DNA of 64,000 nucleotides from the NCBI RefSeq assembly GCF_043290135.1, contig NC_134710.1, positions 5,833,821 to 5,897,820 on the forward strand, given 5' to 3'. Source of the DNA: Rhipicephalus microplus. Taxonomy: Eukaryota > Arthropoda > Arachnida > Ixodida > Ixodidae. The notes beneath the pieces are model-generated. The model worked only from the letters and a program-made list of their open reading frames with translations. It did no database searches and was not told where the DNA came from. This document shows positions 33,119 to 45,529 of the stretch, in pieces. Numbering within the stretch: the first letter of the stretch is position 1; each line of letters starts with the position of its first letter. Position numbers and translations under genes: made by a program.

Positions 33119-36100
33119 TTTAATAATACTATCAATAGTTTACCAATAGCAGTATTATCGATAGTGTCCTTACACTGTTGATATTTTTATGGGTACTATG
33201 AATAGTTGTGCATCATTAGTTTCATCTCCATCAAGCCTGCTGCCGTCAACAGCGACAACTGCGAGTAAGTGAGATAAAGAGGAAAGGCAGTGCCGAGAAG
33301 GTGTCACATATGATTGCCCATAGCTGCCCTGATACAAGGTGCATCACTACATTTACACTTCGAATGACTTCATGATGCTACAAAGTAAATGTTGGCAAAG
33401 TTTTAAAAAAATGTTTCAGGGTCCCTACAACCTTTTTGTTTTTCCCTTTTCAACTCATCTTTCTATTCTAGCAATACGTTAGTTTATGCGTCTCAGACAC
33501 GCAGCCTGCAGGCCTTTTGCTAGTGGCCCGCACATGACAGTTATTGCGGAATACACTTTATGACATCGTGGATGTTTGTGATGTTTAATAATACTTGCAT
33601 TATTTTCCCACCTATTGCGAATAATGACGCTTTGTTCGGGTAAGCTACAAAGACCTGAATGTTCTTAAACAATTTTTTTTTTTTTTTTCGTGAAGCACTC
33701 AATGTGGTCATCATCTGTTGAAACATAACTGCTCAACAAAAACTCAATACTTTAGTCTAGATTTCGGTCATCGTAAAGATCGGTATACAAAGGTCCCTCA
33801 TTCACCACATCAAAAATGATTCATACTCTAGAAATCCGAAACGCCTTCTTTCTATGTTAGGTGATATTTTGTTCAAAGTCCCCTGCCCCACTTTTTGCTG
33901 TCTCGGCCTTCTGCAGGACTAAATTCGCGATTGCAGCTCTGTACCTGATACGAGTTTGAGACCCCTGCATTAGGTGAAATTGTACAATTTTCTAAACTCT
34001 GAGCTGGATCTTCTGTGGGAGCAATAAGAGGTAGCAGCTACGGCGATAGACAAGCCCAGAGCATAAGGAGAAAGCTCACAAAACGTGCTTAATCTTCATC
34101 CTCATCAGCCACAGGACAAAGTACACATAATTCCTTACAAATGTGTAGCGAGTACCTATCTTATCAACAGTATGATGAATGGCATAGTGGGTGCTTCATC
34201 GTCATGATGTACTTTGCATGTGATGGCAGAAAGAATGTATGCTCTCGAACATGCTTGTTCTTCACCGCCATCAGTGTCATCAAGGGAGTGGCTAGGGTGA
34301 TGGACATGCCCAGAGCATAAGGAGCAAGCTCCTAAAAGAAAGTGACACCTGTTCCATTTTTGGTTTTGTGGGGAAGGATCATGCATGATGATGTCATCTC
34401 GGTGGTTCATTGTTAAATGAGCATAAATGTGTAGGAATAGGCGTTGAAGTTGGTGCTCTTCTTGGTAGTGTTTTCCTTTTGGTGCCATCATTCTAGTTCA
34501 ACTATGAGCTCCTACAAACTTGCCCATATTTCAGTTCTTGTAGCAGAGAACGGTGTAAACATGCCAAGTGCATGAGGCCTTGAGTCGAATGAGGATTACC
34601 ATTTACATGCTGTTTTGCTAGCAGCAAGTGATGGTACAAACCATTAATTAATTTACATTGCAGCATGTAATAACGGTCTATTGGCTACCATGGACTGAAT
34701 GTAACTTGAGTTGAGCCATATGCTCAGCTTTTTATGTCAATAAAAAAACTCCTTTCATCGTGTGCAGTTTCAGCATGCAAAGATCATGAATTATCTCTGA
34801 ACACCCTACACAAAATGGGAGGAGCAGAAATCAATATCAAACCTTTTGTTTTCGTATGGACACTTAAGGGAGCCCTTCAAGCAAAACAATACGGCACAGG
34901 AAGCAAATTGCTACATACTTCCTCTAACTACACAAAGGTCTAAACTCGTGTACATTCATTCAATGAAGATTTCAAGCTCAGGCAACCCATTAAAACAGCA
35001 ACAGTCATTCGTCTCCTTGCCTGCTGTTTCATACGGATCACATCTCCATAGAATGCAAAATACTCATTGATAACTGCTGGCTTAAAGCTAAGTATGTCTC
35101 AAATGTTCACAGTCAAAGTGGAGCACATAACCTTTAATAAGCATTTAGCAATAAAAACATTTCACAATGAAGGGTATTAAAGAACAGGTCAAAAAGTATC
35201 ACTTTTTTGTGGTACGTATCAATGCGCGCAACATTTATAATACTTGCGATTAAGTGTAAGATGGAGTGGTTAACCAAGCGAGCAAGAAATGAAAGCAGCT
35301 GCGCGTCTAAGATAGCAACAAGTTTCATGGAAGAAATCGTAGATTCGTGCACAAGAGGCCATTCCGGCACATTACCTACGCAAAAGCGGCAACTAATGAG
35401 AGAATCGGCGACCAGCACACATTTACGAGAACAACACGTAAATATGACGCTTTTTCAATACAAATGCTTCGAGGAGGAGCTCATTTCAACGAGAGAAAAA
35501 GTACTCTCGAAAGTGCCAAGTTCACCAGGGCTAATCACACGCATGGTCAACCAAGTGGCACCCAAGAGAGAAAGAAACCATGACGTACTCGCCGTACTTG
35601 TGAGTCGAACCCGTACGCGAATTCATGCGTCTTGCACAGGCGGCGTTAACCCCGCACACTACGTTTTTCATACACTGATTCGATACAGGACCTTGCGCTG
35701 CCTTACGCAGTTAGAGCTGTTGATCTTGGCAAACACGTGATGCATGGCGTAGCAGACCGCCCTTCTAACTGTAGATATTGCAGGACGGCAGCGCCCATTG
35801 CCCCGTCGTCCCTCCTCACGCCACCGAGAAGTCGCAAGCACTGCACTTGATGCGCCGCCACTACGCCACCACTCAGCCGTTGACGGCATAATATTTTGAT
35901 ACGTCCTTTGTTTCTTTTTTAATATAATACTGTTTATGGAGTGTACAGCACACTTCCCGTGAGGTGGCAGTATAAATGCTTTTTTTTTTTATGCAGTAGC
36001 TTTTCACGAAATGATCCCACATGTGCGGCTTCGATTTGTCGGGGGATCGAAAGCTGCGGAATATCGTGGCAGTGGCTTGAAAGGTTTTCTTAGTGTCCTT

Positions 36101-36825
36101 AGTGTCGTGATTCCTGAACGAGGTGGCAAAGCTGAAAGAGTTTACGATAAAGCCTGTAGAGGACGCAACCGCTCGCTGGCGCGCAGCATTAACGCGTCTG
36201 AGTCCGCGCTCTCAGGCGTTTCTCGTTTAAAACAAGCTTTGTGGTAACGGTACAAAGTCGCTGTGCTCGCCACACAGGGCGCCGATAAATTGTAAATAAA
36301 GCAAAAAAAAACTGATCTTTAGAGTATGCTGCCAGGTTGTTTTTTACCTGAACAGCCCATACAAGCGGGATATATAGCACGCACGGAACGAAGATGTAGG
36401 AAATTCGGGGCTTCCGTCCCACTTTATTACCATTCTTTTCCACACAGTAATGTTTGAGTATAAGTACATCAATATTCATATATATTTATACCTGTTACAT
36501 TAAAAAACAAAATACAACAACCGGAAAGAAAGACGCTAAGACAAGTGTTTTGATGCAGAATGTGAGTGACCAGTGAAAAAAAAAAGAAAGACGTGTATAC
36601 GGCAATGAAATAAACACTAAATATTAATAATTATTTCAAAATGAGCATCAGCACACAATAAATTGAAATTCATGCACACATGAGGAATAAGTATAAATAG
36701 ATGTACTTACATTAAGAAAATAAAAAAAGAAGAACAATAAGTAAAAGCCAATTAAGCAATAGCTGGATGCAAACTTCGATTTATCAGTGCCCCTATTTGC
36801 AGCGAGGCTTTGCACAAACAAAATT
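33119..36825. other. 3.7 kb without a recognisable gene
   Basis: 33121-33200 has several imperfect ACTATCAATAG/ATCGATAG words. An open frame of 177 codons at 35207-35740 (plus) has no domain I recognise. 35990-36290 is relatively GC-rich and ends at GTAAATAAAGC, a possible polyadenylation signal, but no gene could be built. Confidence 0.35.
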
Positions 36826-36990
36826 GAAATTCCGAAAGGACCCGCCCCCCACTCCCCTTCCATATGTACGACCTAAGATTCACATACTGCATGGTGTTCA
36901 AAGAACATTGTCGCTGCTCTTTTCTGCGTACGCAGCAGAACACAATAAAGTAGGTTCATTTCTCAATTCAACAATTGACACAGAGAACTC
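36826..36990 (+). repeat. Repeat R, left copy
   Basis: TTTTCTGCGTACGCAGCAGA followed by ACACAATAAAGTAGGTTC and CAATTCAACAATTGACACAG, then an A-run. It is alignable in the same orientation with 45690-45800, across the Harbinger region. The nature of the repeat is unknown; it has an AATAAA motif. Confidence 0.5.
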
Positions 36991-37194
36991 ACTCAAAAAA
37001 AAAAAAAAGTGCAGCCTGTTAATTGCCTGCGTACTTTTTTTCCCTGTTGCTTTATCCGTCGGGCAGTTACTATGACCATTCCAGCTTTTGCCAGCTGAAA
37101 CATCCACCTTGGAGGAGGGCGGAGGTTCATCGCAGCAGCTTAATTCCCTCCCCATTAATCTGTATGGGGCAGATTAATGTTTGGGGTAGACTAA

Positions 37195-38948
37195 AGGTTG
37201 GTGCACACCAGCGACTAGCCGCGGTCGCGCGACCATTTGCGACTGGCGACCAAATTGCGAGCGACGTTCACACCGGCAAGGCTGCATGCGAGCGACCGGA
37301 AGTCGCAAACTCGGAGAGTCACGTACAGATCTCGTTATCAACGAGAACTTGGGCGACCGGCGACGATCAGCTGATCAGATACGGAGCCCGCTGAGCGCGA
37401 TGCGTTTGTTTTTTATGGCTGTGTGTGTGTGCGTTCTCCCGGCAGCATCATAGACTTCGAGTCGAGTGATGAAGAAGAGGTTGTGGCGGTGCTGATGTGC
37501 TCAGCCAACGTGTCAGCGCTGGCAGCACGATAACGTTCAAAGCAAGCAAGGCGGTGGTGGGTGAGACCGTCCCTTCGCTCGCGAGAAGTGGCTGGCCACA
37601 CAGGGCGTCTGCTTCCCGACTTGCTCTCGCACGACGAGGAGTATTTCCGAGAGTAAGTTTATGGTTGTTTTACATGCTTATAAGATAGTGCATAACATGT
37701 TATCTCGTTCTTTTTTTTGGTGGTTAGCTTCATGCGGATGCCGCCACGAACGTTCGACACTTTGCTCGAACTGCTGCGCCCCGCAATATCCAAGCAGGAC
37801 ACAAACCACCGGCCTACAATTTCGGCGCACGACTGCCTGGCCATGACCATTAGGTAAGAGCGTGTGGTTTGAAGATTAATATGCTGTGGCTTGTGGCTGC
37901 GCTTCGCTTGTAAGGAAGTTTCGCTTGGGCGGATAGAACGAATTGCATTTATGACGTATGCGGGCTCGATGGTGCAGTCGTTACTGCGGTCGGCAGTTTA
38001 GGCATAAATGAGGTGTTTGATTACGGCCGCATCGATCGCCTTTAGGTGGAGGCGAAATGCACTTAAGTTGCCGCGTTTGTTGCGCACGTACGTTAAGAAT
38101 CTCGGGTGGTGAATAATTCAAAACCATCTGTTGTGGCTTATTGCGTAATCAGTACGTGGTTTCCGCTTGTAAAATCACAGAAAATGGGATTCTGTGCTAC
38201 ACAATGACATTACATTGTGGACGTGTCAGTTCCCGTTTTCTGTTATCCTGATGCACAGGTACTATATAGAGCGCAATTATGATGTTATAAAATAAGTGAA
38301 ACACAATCCTCAGCTTTGCGAGTACAATTATGCACAAATTTTTAGGACAAATTGATGTGCTGTTCAAGGCACTCAAAGAGTATTCATGCCAAAAATATTT
38401 TTCAGCATCGAGGAGCGAGGAGGTTCAACCAACCACCCTTTATGTATCTGCATGCAGGACGGTGTGTGTTTGCACAAGTACACATGCGAAATTTCTCACA
38501 AACATGACCAGCGTTTAACCCCTGCACCTTGCTACAATTTTACGTATGTTCTGTTAAATTGACAGTGACACAATACACTGTGGACAGTAGCGCAGTGGCA
38601 ATACATATTGTGGATGGTAGCACATTGTGTGAAAGCAATTTAAACAATAGACTTGAGTGATGTACGTTTTGCAAAATAGGTTCTCCTTGAATTTACAGCT
38701 TTTCAGAAATCCATGCTAAGCAAATTGCTACAGGTACGTTTAGGTTGCCCTTCTTCAACCTGAGTGATATGAGCACGTACGCTCTTCCATGAAAAGGTTG
38801 ATGCATGCTTATGATTCGCCAAAATGTGTAGGCACAGAAATATTCACTGCATATACGACAGCTTGCGGAGTGCACAAGCAGTGCGACTGTTCGCGACCAG
38901 TCGCAAATGGTCGCTCGACCGCTCCTAGTTACCGGTGTGCACCAGCCC
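37195..38948. mobile_element. PIF/Harbinger element A (1754 bp, TAA target duplication), deletion derivative
   Basis: Left terminus AGGTTGGTGCACACCAGCGA (from 37195). The right terminus in reverse from 38948 is GGGCTGGTGCACACCGGTAA. The inverted similarity continues for about 70 bp through GCGACCATTTGCGACTGG. The flanks are TAA at 37192-37194 and TAA at 38949-38951, the TWA-type 3-bp target expected of PIF/Harbinger. The subterminal DNA is built of GCGACC/TCGCAA words. Inside, only the first exons of the transposase (37446-37853) are left. The DDE exons and the accessory gene are missing. Confidence 0.82.
37446..37853 (+). pseudogene. Harbinger transposase, first exons, with an in-frame stop
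   Basis: Exon 1 (~37446-37652) reads an acidic start, FESSDEEEVVAVLM, then RRWWVRPSLRSREVAGHTGR and LLPDLLSHDEEYFR, and ends at a perfect donor (GA|GTAAGT). A 75-bp intron with a pyrimidine tract ends GGTTAG at 37727. Exon 2 (37728-37853) reads MRMPPRTFDTLLELLRPAIS, then HRPTISAHDCLAMTIR, and ends at AG|GTAAGAG. WWVRP and the FMRM/FDTLL blocks are typical of the N-terminus of Harbinger nucleases. A TAA stop lies in frame at 37531-37533, so the product cannot be made from this start. The DDE exons do not follow within the element. The probable C-terminal exon of a related copy is at 39306. Confidence 0.8.
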
Positions 38949-39305
38949 TAATTAGGTTTAACTGTACAGCACAATCGTTCTCTCAAAAGTGCACAATGGT
39001 TTTGTCCAAATGCGAGCAGTTGCTGACCTTGGCTGTCATGGAACTTGACATATCGAAATTTCTAAAGTTAGTCAGTAAATATGCATTCTATCAGAAGCTG
39101 TGATGATGCCGTAGAAAATAGACAGCAGAGGTAGCGCTCATTAATACATAAAAATGAGGAACACTTTGGCAATGTAGCGTCATGACTATGACACTGAAAT
39201 GCAACTATGCGTGAGATTTTCAAGCTCAGCATGCTCCTTTTACAGTGTGTGTCTTCCATCATGGCTGCGCCGACAGAAATTTCACATGGCACTTATGCGT
39301 TTTAG

Positions 39306-39396
39306 GTATGCCAAGGAAGTGCGAGCTAAATTGGCGCAATACTTCGTCACACACGGTCAGGTGCCTTGGCAGGACAAAGTGGTAAACGGCACTTGA
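39306..39396 (+). pseudogene. Last exon of a Harbinger transposase
   Basis: After a TGCGTTTTAG acceptor the exon reads YAKEVRAKLAQYFVTHGQVP, then WQDKVVNGT and a TGA stop at 39394-39396. Harbinger nucleases commonly end with a helix followed by YF...G-VPWQ, which this matches well. It lies outside element A, on the right of its TAA duplication, so it belongs to another copy (element B) whose left end and catalytic exons are not found in the window. Confidence 0.65.
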
Positions 39397-39632
39397 GGCG
39401 TACAAGGTGAAGGTGGGTTGTAAATGCATTTTATTGCTTACAGAACTTATGTACATAGCATCTTCTTAAGCTAAACAAACAAGAGAAAAATCACCCGTGA
39501 CACAACAGATACATTACAGGGAAAACTGTCATGTCCAAATATAATCATGAAAACACAAAAATAAATAATTCATGTTAAAATATTTGAGTTATTGCACGGT
39601 TATCACTACAATTATCACAGAATTAAGTTGCC

Positions 39633-40278
39633 CTAAAGGGGTCATGACACCCAATTTTCAACCATAATGTGTGTTGTATGAGCTGATTCTTGTATGTTCA
39701 CATACAAGCTGGCAAAATTCGAGCGATTTGGTCAAGCTGCTAATTTTTAATCGCATATTTTTATAAACGAGCTAGTCGCCTGGCAGTTGGGCAATACTGA
39801 CGCACTCACTATCCATGACATCACGAACCGCTTGCTCGACAAGCTGCTGCACAGTGTGCAATCTGGCAGACGGTCGTGTTCCGTCATCAACTGCGCTTGC
39901 AATCAAATTTTTTCGCATTGTTGAACTCTCCACTAAACCTAAATGACTTCCAGGGGTCGAAACATGGCTACTGTGTCAGCAATGTAGCGCTGGTACCTGC
40001 AGCAAATAATTTCGGATGTCAAAATGGGTCCTGTGAATGTGCAATGCGTATACCATTTGCCATTGCTCCTTCGGCTTGTGACGTCTCTCATGCCATGACA
40101 AAATGGCGGTCACTTGTGGTAGGTTGAGTTTTAGGAGCCGAGCACTTCTACGGCATATTTTTGATTAAAATGATCTCTTAAGGCCCCTTTTCACACGTGT
40201 ACTAGCACATTTTATTCTGTAGTTTTGTTTTTTGCTGACAACCGTCAATTGTTGAGTGACCAGTCATGACCCCTTTAA
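39633..40278. mobile_element. Non-autonomous TIR element nested in Harbinger B
   Basis: Left end CTAAAGGGGTCATGACACCC; right end in reverse CTTAAAGGGGTCATGACTGG. This gives about 16 bp of clear inverted repeat around a 646-bp non-coding interior. The AAAGGGG start resembles the element at 1014-1597, so the two may share a superfamily. No sure target duplication. Confidence 0.6.
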
Positions 40279-40343
40279 GTTGAGACTAGAAAAGTGAACA
40301 CAAGATAAAAAAAGATGGGTGTCATTGACATTATATAAACACT

Positions 40344-40581
40344 TCAATTTGCTTCACTGCTCTGATGCAATTTTGCCTCTGCTTCATACAGCATAAGTTC
40401 TACTGCATGCATTACATCTTGTGCAATGTGCACTGGTAGCTCTCTGAGGCGTGCATCGGTACGTAGAGCGAAGAAACCAATGTTATCTTTCTTGATGACC
40501 CCCTTGTTCGCTCTGATGTGTTCAAGGTGCTCCATGCACGCTTGCGCCACAGCTTCATGGCTTGTGCCCTCTCCTGCATTG
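40344..40581 (-). CDS. Probable last exon of the Harbinger MADF gene
   Basis: On the minus strand, after the acceptor GCTTGCTTTGCAG, the frame reads GEGTSHEAVAQACMEHLEHI, then NIGFFALRTDARLRELPVHI and HAVELMLYEAEAKLHQSSEA, with a stop at 40344. The pattern (F-x-L then a LRELP turn and an amphipathic helix) is like the C-terminal BESS-like segment that follows MADF domains in Harbinger accessory proteins. It is on the same strand and in the right order relative to the MADF exons at 43333 and 45155. The link is inferred: the 43333 exon ends in a stop and shows no strong donor, so either splicing skips part of it or the connection is decayed. Confidence 0.5.
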
Positions 40582-43332
40582 CTGCAAAGCAAGCGTGATC
40601 TGCGATTCATGCATATGAATGCTTTAAGGTTGCATTGTTACATCGTGAAGCACCATTTAGCAAAAAAAACTGTGAGAACGACAAGGTAGAAACAGAAGAA
40701 ACAAGACAGAGCACTGACTGTCAACTAATGTTTGTGCTTTTCGGCACTAAGAAAGAAAAAAATATAGAGGAACTGAAGCAAATTAAATAGCACACTTAAA
40801 AGATAAATGTGTCAATAGGGCGTCTACCTCTCTGTGAGAAATAAATGGGCTTTTGATCTTTGAAACGGACACTGGTGTTTTGGGACAGGGTGCTGATGTT
40901 CTGATATTAACGCCTAAATATTACGGTAGTTACATGGGTTCTGTCTGCCTTAGTATAAATGTGCCCACAATAAAAACATCAGTTTAAAGTGAGTGCTCTA
41001 TCCTGTTTCTTCTGTTTCTACCTTGTCGTTCTCACACTCTTTTTTGTTACTATGTCTGTGTATCAACTTGACCGAGCGTTAACCTTATAAAGTTTTGTAT
41101 TTTGTAGCATGCGCAGGATTGTTCGAAAAAAACCTGCAAGTTTATCCTCTAAGAGTTAGCGGTATATCTCACCTAGCGCCCTCGCAGGTCCGTTGTCGTC
41201 TTGACGAGCGTGACCTGCAGTGAATTATACATATTGCTTAAATGTACAGAAAGAGATCCTTTTCGAAAAGTTGTGATTGTGATCGCTTGCCAGGAGTACC
41301 TAAAATAATTTTTTCGTTTACACACCGTTTTGATGGTGGCTGCTCTCTTGAGATGGTTGCTGAAGCATCACTGCAGAAGAAGGCAGTATTATTATACAAC
41401 TTATAAAGTGTTACAATTGCATGCAGCAGAATCTGGTGTGAAAACATTAGGCACATTTTCCAAATGTGCTAGAACATGAAGAAGGTTACAAAACATGTTT
41501 TTAGATTTAATAGATTGGCTATCTATGCATACCCTTCATTTGTCATTACTTAGGTGGATTCATAAAGGTTTTACTCATTGCTGCAGGTGTCGACACCAGT
41601 CTCCTCAGCCGTATCAGGGGTACGTTCCGGTTCCGCTGCATGGCTTGGCCGAGGCAGTAATCTGCAGTGATGAAAACTTCTCTCTTCGTATTTGATGATA
41701 CCACTAGTACATAAACAGTTTTAGGCGTTCTTCGGGAGTTAAAATGCCATTATGATTTCACTCAACACGAGGTTTATTTTACACTTGCGTTACCTCTTGA
41801 TTGAGCACTGCTGTATGGAAGGTGTGCATACAGAAGTTTAATGTGCCTATTATGTTAATAAAATGCTATGTAGGTTGTGCATCTAAATGAGAACAAGAGA
41901 TATTGTCACGGAGATGAAGTAAAGGTAGAGGAAGAACTCAAGCAGCTGATAAGCACGCGAGGGTGTTAATCGGCCATTGTGAATCTTGCCTGTGGGTTTT
42001 CCCCTGTAAACGCATTTTGTACAAAAGTCTCTAACCCCGTAACAATATCTCACTGGCTATGTGAATCAAATTTATACAGTCAATCCTAAATGGCTGTGCA
42101 AACGATGTGTCTGATGAAACTGTGCCTGCTGTCATTATGTTTCTTGAACACATGCTGCATACGACTTTTGCAACATCATTTTACTGCTAGGAATGAGTGA
42201 ATGCTTCACATTATTCAGCTCACTTGTATTGCAATCAGCACTGGGCACTTGTTCATAACGAATTGACATGAATGTGTTGCCAGTCTATGTAGATAATGCA
42301 TTAGTTTGCTTAATTGCGGCCTGTCGCTGATGAATACTTTGCTTTTTCAGAAATATTTGACGTTGTACAATAACCACATTCACACAGAAACAATGCCTGT
42401 GCCCTCATGTATTCCTGTGTGCTTTTGTTCAGTGTTGAGTGCTGAATGTATTTAAAAAAATGCAGTGGTTTGGGCAAGCTAACGACCTGAACACCGCCTT
42501 TCAAGCACGCTTGTATTTTTCATAATTTCGCAAAGTACAATCACCTTGTAATAAAAAATAATGTTTCTAGGTTCAAGTCCATGCGTGTACAGCTTCAAGT
42601 GCATGCACATGGTACTGAAAATTTTTGTGCATGCTCACCTCTCGTTAGCCTCTTCTGCTGTGATGTGGCTGCTGCAAGAGAACATGCAATATGTGATTCT
42701 GTCAGTGCTATTGTTTGCATTTTTAGAGCATTTTCACTGTTTTGCTACAATATAAGTACTTATGCTGCATTCTTGTAATGAATATGTGCAATGCTTGTCT
42801 ATGAACAGCCTCATGACACATGCAATAAGCGATCTCTTTAGATTTTTAGATTTTGTATTAAGCCTTCCTTCTTTTGGTAAATGAGAGCCGAGAATGACAC
42901 AGAAAGTACACTCAATATTCTGTTTTGTGAAGCTGTTCACGTGTTACTTGTACGGTATGCTATACTTTTTGTGTTGTGCTGATGCATTGTGCTATGCTAA
43001 CCAAAACATTTCATTTTCTGTTCAATGGAGGGTAAGCAATATTCATTACCTTTGGTCAATGGCACTCATGTTGCACAGTACCCTGAAAGAATGATGCACA
43101 GAGTTATTCTTCGTAGCTGTTGCCACAATTACTCGACATCAAAACAGCCCATTGCCACCATGTTCATGATCACATGCATGCCCACTGTGAATTACCTCTT
43201 GGGACTTCTATGTTTATGTGCCGTGTACTTATGTGTATTGATATGTGTGTATTTATGTGTATGTATAACAGTCATGTGAATTAAATCAACTTTTTTTTTT
43301 GTTTAGTACTCAATAGTCAGCTAATATTGAAC
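40582..43332. other. 2.75 kb without a recognisable gene
   Basis: If the exons on either side belong to one gene, this is an intron. The short ORFs show no domains. There is a T-rich, TG-rich stretch near 43200-43310. Confidence 0.35.
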
Positions 43333-43508
43333 TTAAGCCACAGGCTCAGATTCTCCTTCCATTAATTCAAGCATGGCCTCAAAATGGGGCCATTTTATTG
43401 TTGGAATGTCGGCTGCTCCGGCTCCACTTCTTTGTCTTTCACGTATGTCTTGTTGTTTGCTTTTGAAGATATCATGCAGGTTCTTAAATCGTTTCTCAAC
43501 AAGGACAC
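43333..43508 (-). CDS. MADF-domain exon 2 (Harbinger accessory DNA-binding protein)
   Basis: The acceptor is TTTTGTTTTCAG|GTGTCC. The frame reads VLVEKRFKNLHDIFKSKQQD, then IRERQRSGAGAAD, IKWPHFEAMLELMEGE, and stops at TAA (43333-43335). KRFKNLHDIF is the central W/F-K-N-L-R-D-like motif of MADF domains, and WPHFEAMLEL is the C-terminal helix. It joins exon 1 in phase (A|GT), giving one continuous MADF domain across the splice. In PIF/Harbinger elements such a protein binds the ends and helps bring the nuclease to DNA and into the nucleus. No internal stop. Confidence 0.72.
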
Positions 43509-45154
43509 CTGAAAACAAAACCCTTGCTGTAAGAATGTATTGTGCATACTGTATTGCTGATAAATTTTCTACTTTATTTCAGCACAATTGTGAGTGGTCT
43601 TTATTTTCTTTGCCCAGATCATTTCGGCTGCAGCACCCTAGAAATCTGAATATTGGGAATCAAAATGAATCGCATGCCATCTAAACTTAAGTATTGGTAT
43701 GGGCTTAAACATTGCAAAATCTCTGCCCATGATTGAGGGAACCTGCAGCCGAGGGTTCCAGAAATGCCGCCCACCTAGTGTTTTCGACCGTCCACCTACA
43801 TGTGCACGACATCACAGCTGATGCAATGATTAGTTGCGCAAAGAGTTATGTACACTGTTTCTTGAAGGTAAGCATGTCTGCCAAGCTATTGTAACAAAGA
43901 GGCTGTTTATACTGTCGGCAATTGAAGTTCACTTGCAAAAAGTCTATTTCATGAACTAGCACATGATGTCTTTATCACCTTCAGAGTGAAACTTTCTAAG
44001 CATTACTGCATTGTGCAAAACTTTACAGGTGAGTATATACCATTGGTATCAGCCAAGCGAAACTGTCGTGTACAGCGGGAGCGATTGTTGTCAAACAAAA
44101 GCAAACATGTTAAATAACTTGAAAAGAAGGATGAAACTAACTAGAGTAAGATGACAATTTTTGAGAGAAAGAAATGCAACAAACATAGTATATGACTCAA
44201 AGTGTAACATAGAGAGAGCGAGAGGAAGGAAATTATAAGAAAATAAAGGGACCAAAACATGAAAACATACCCACACATAGAAGCAGACATGAAAAATTGA
44301 CTTTAAAATATAGGAACAAAGAAAAACAAAAACGAAGCACAGTTGGAAGCGGAGAGATATAACCTCTGGGAATAAAGGAATAATCGAAATATAAAGGCAC
44401 CAGTAGACAAAAACACAGGAGAGGAAAGCAACAGTTGTGAAGAAATGAGGATTAGATATGGGCCACATTACAGAGGAATAAATTCCCCCATCTGTGCTTT
44501 CCTTCAGTGTTCGCCCAGCCCCTAGAACACTACCATATCTTTTTTTTTTTTTTACGATTGCATGTCATTTGGCATCAACAGCATGTCTGACTCCCAAATC
44601 CGGACATTTGAGAGTGCTGCTAAACATGTTTTGTATGTCTTAATTACATGCTCCTCTATGGAGTGCCCAAAATGCGCTCAAAGCAGAAGCTACTTTGCAT
44701 TCTTTTTTTAAAACAGCACAACTGCAATGCATAGGCAGAATTAAAGCGTAACACCCTCCCCCCTCCCTCACCGCGCACTAGATATTATGCATTGCAAATG
44801 CCGCACGTTCACAAAAGCACACATTCCCTTGGCCAGACGATGACGTACAAACACAGCAAGGAGCATGCGCTTGGTGAGTTGGCAACTGCGAGCAGTATTT
44901 TGAACGTTTGAGCTTTATTATCAGCTATACAATGTTCTGTCATGTCGATTTCGATGTTAAACTCGGAAAGTCGCGAGAACAAACGTGCACACAACTGCGC
45001 TCGCATACATCACAGTCAATACATCTCATGCAAACTAAAACCTTGCAGTACAAATACCAATATTTTCATTGTTCATTCATTGGCAACGCCAGCCATGCAG
45101 TACACACCTGTTCTTGCTTATATAGCTACTGAAACAAAAAATCTTGGTACTTAC
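43509..45154. other. Intron of the MADF gene
   Basis: Bounded by GTAAGT at 45154-45149 (minus strand) and TTTTCAG at 43515-43509. A purine-rich stretch at 44090-44480 opens a spurious 125-codon frame on the other strand. A poly-T run is at 44540-44552. Confidence 0.6.
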
Positions 45155-45314
45155 TCGACATGCCGAACATGCTTCCGATCTCTACCCAAGCCCGGTCCTT
45201 CTTTGTCCGATCTTTAAAAAAAGGGTGCCGCTTGTCATACAGATATGGGTACATTTTAATCGCGTCGATGAGGAGCTCGGCCGAGCACTTAAAGCTGGCC
45301 GTGGTGGCATTCGC
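45155..45314 (-). CDS. MADF-domain exon 1
   Basis: On the minus strand the frame reads ATTASFKCSAELLIDAIKMY, then PYLYDKRHPFFKDRTKK and AWVEIGSMFGMS, and ends at a consensus donor, TCGA|GTAAGT. LLIDAIKMYPYLYD and W-x-x-I are the signature of the N-terminal half of a MADF (Myb/SANT-like) DNA-binding domain. No in-frame ATG lies between the domain and the element end. An ATG at the sequence GCGAATGCCACC is one base out of frame, so the start has probably been lost by a small deletion or lies in an upstream exon. The gene reads away from the right terminus of the element 300 bp upstream. Confidence 0.72.
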
Positions 45315-45529
45315 CTGATGCGAGGAAAAATCCGCGGAGGAACGTACGTGTCGTTCGTACCTCACGGCAGTAGGCAAGCGCAACGAGAAAAAAAAAATAA
45401 CATACGAAGGGGCCGGATGTAAACAAAGGCTGACGTCACTTCTGGTCTTCGCTGATTGGTTCAACTGTTTTGCGACTGCAGTCGCGCGACCAAAAAATCG
45501 GTCAGGAAGCGACTGGCCAAAACAGTCGC

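Noticed and set aside
35207..35740. 177-codon plus-strand frame
   Set aside because: No recognisable domain, no promoter or splice evidence. Left open rather than called a gene.
44091..44468. 125-codon minus-strand frame rich in Phe/Leu/Val
   Set aside because: It is the complement of a purine-rich intron stretch; no membrane-protein family resemblance and no splice context.
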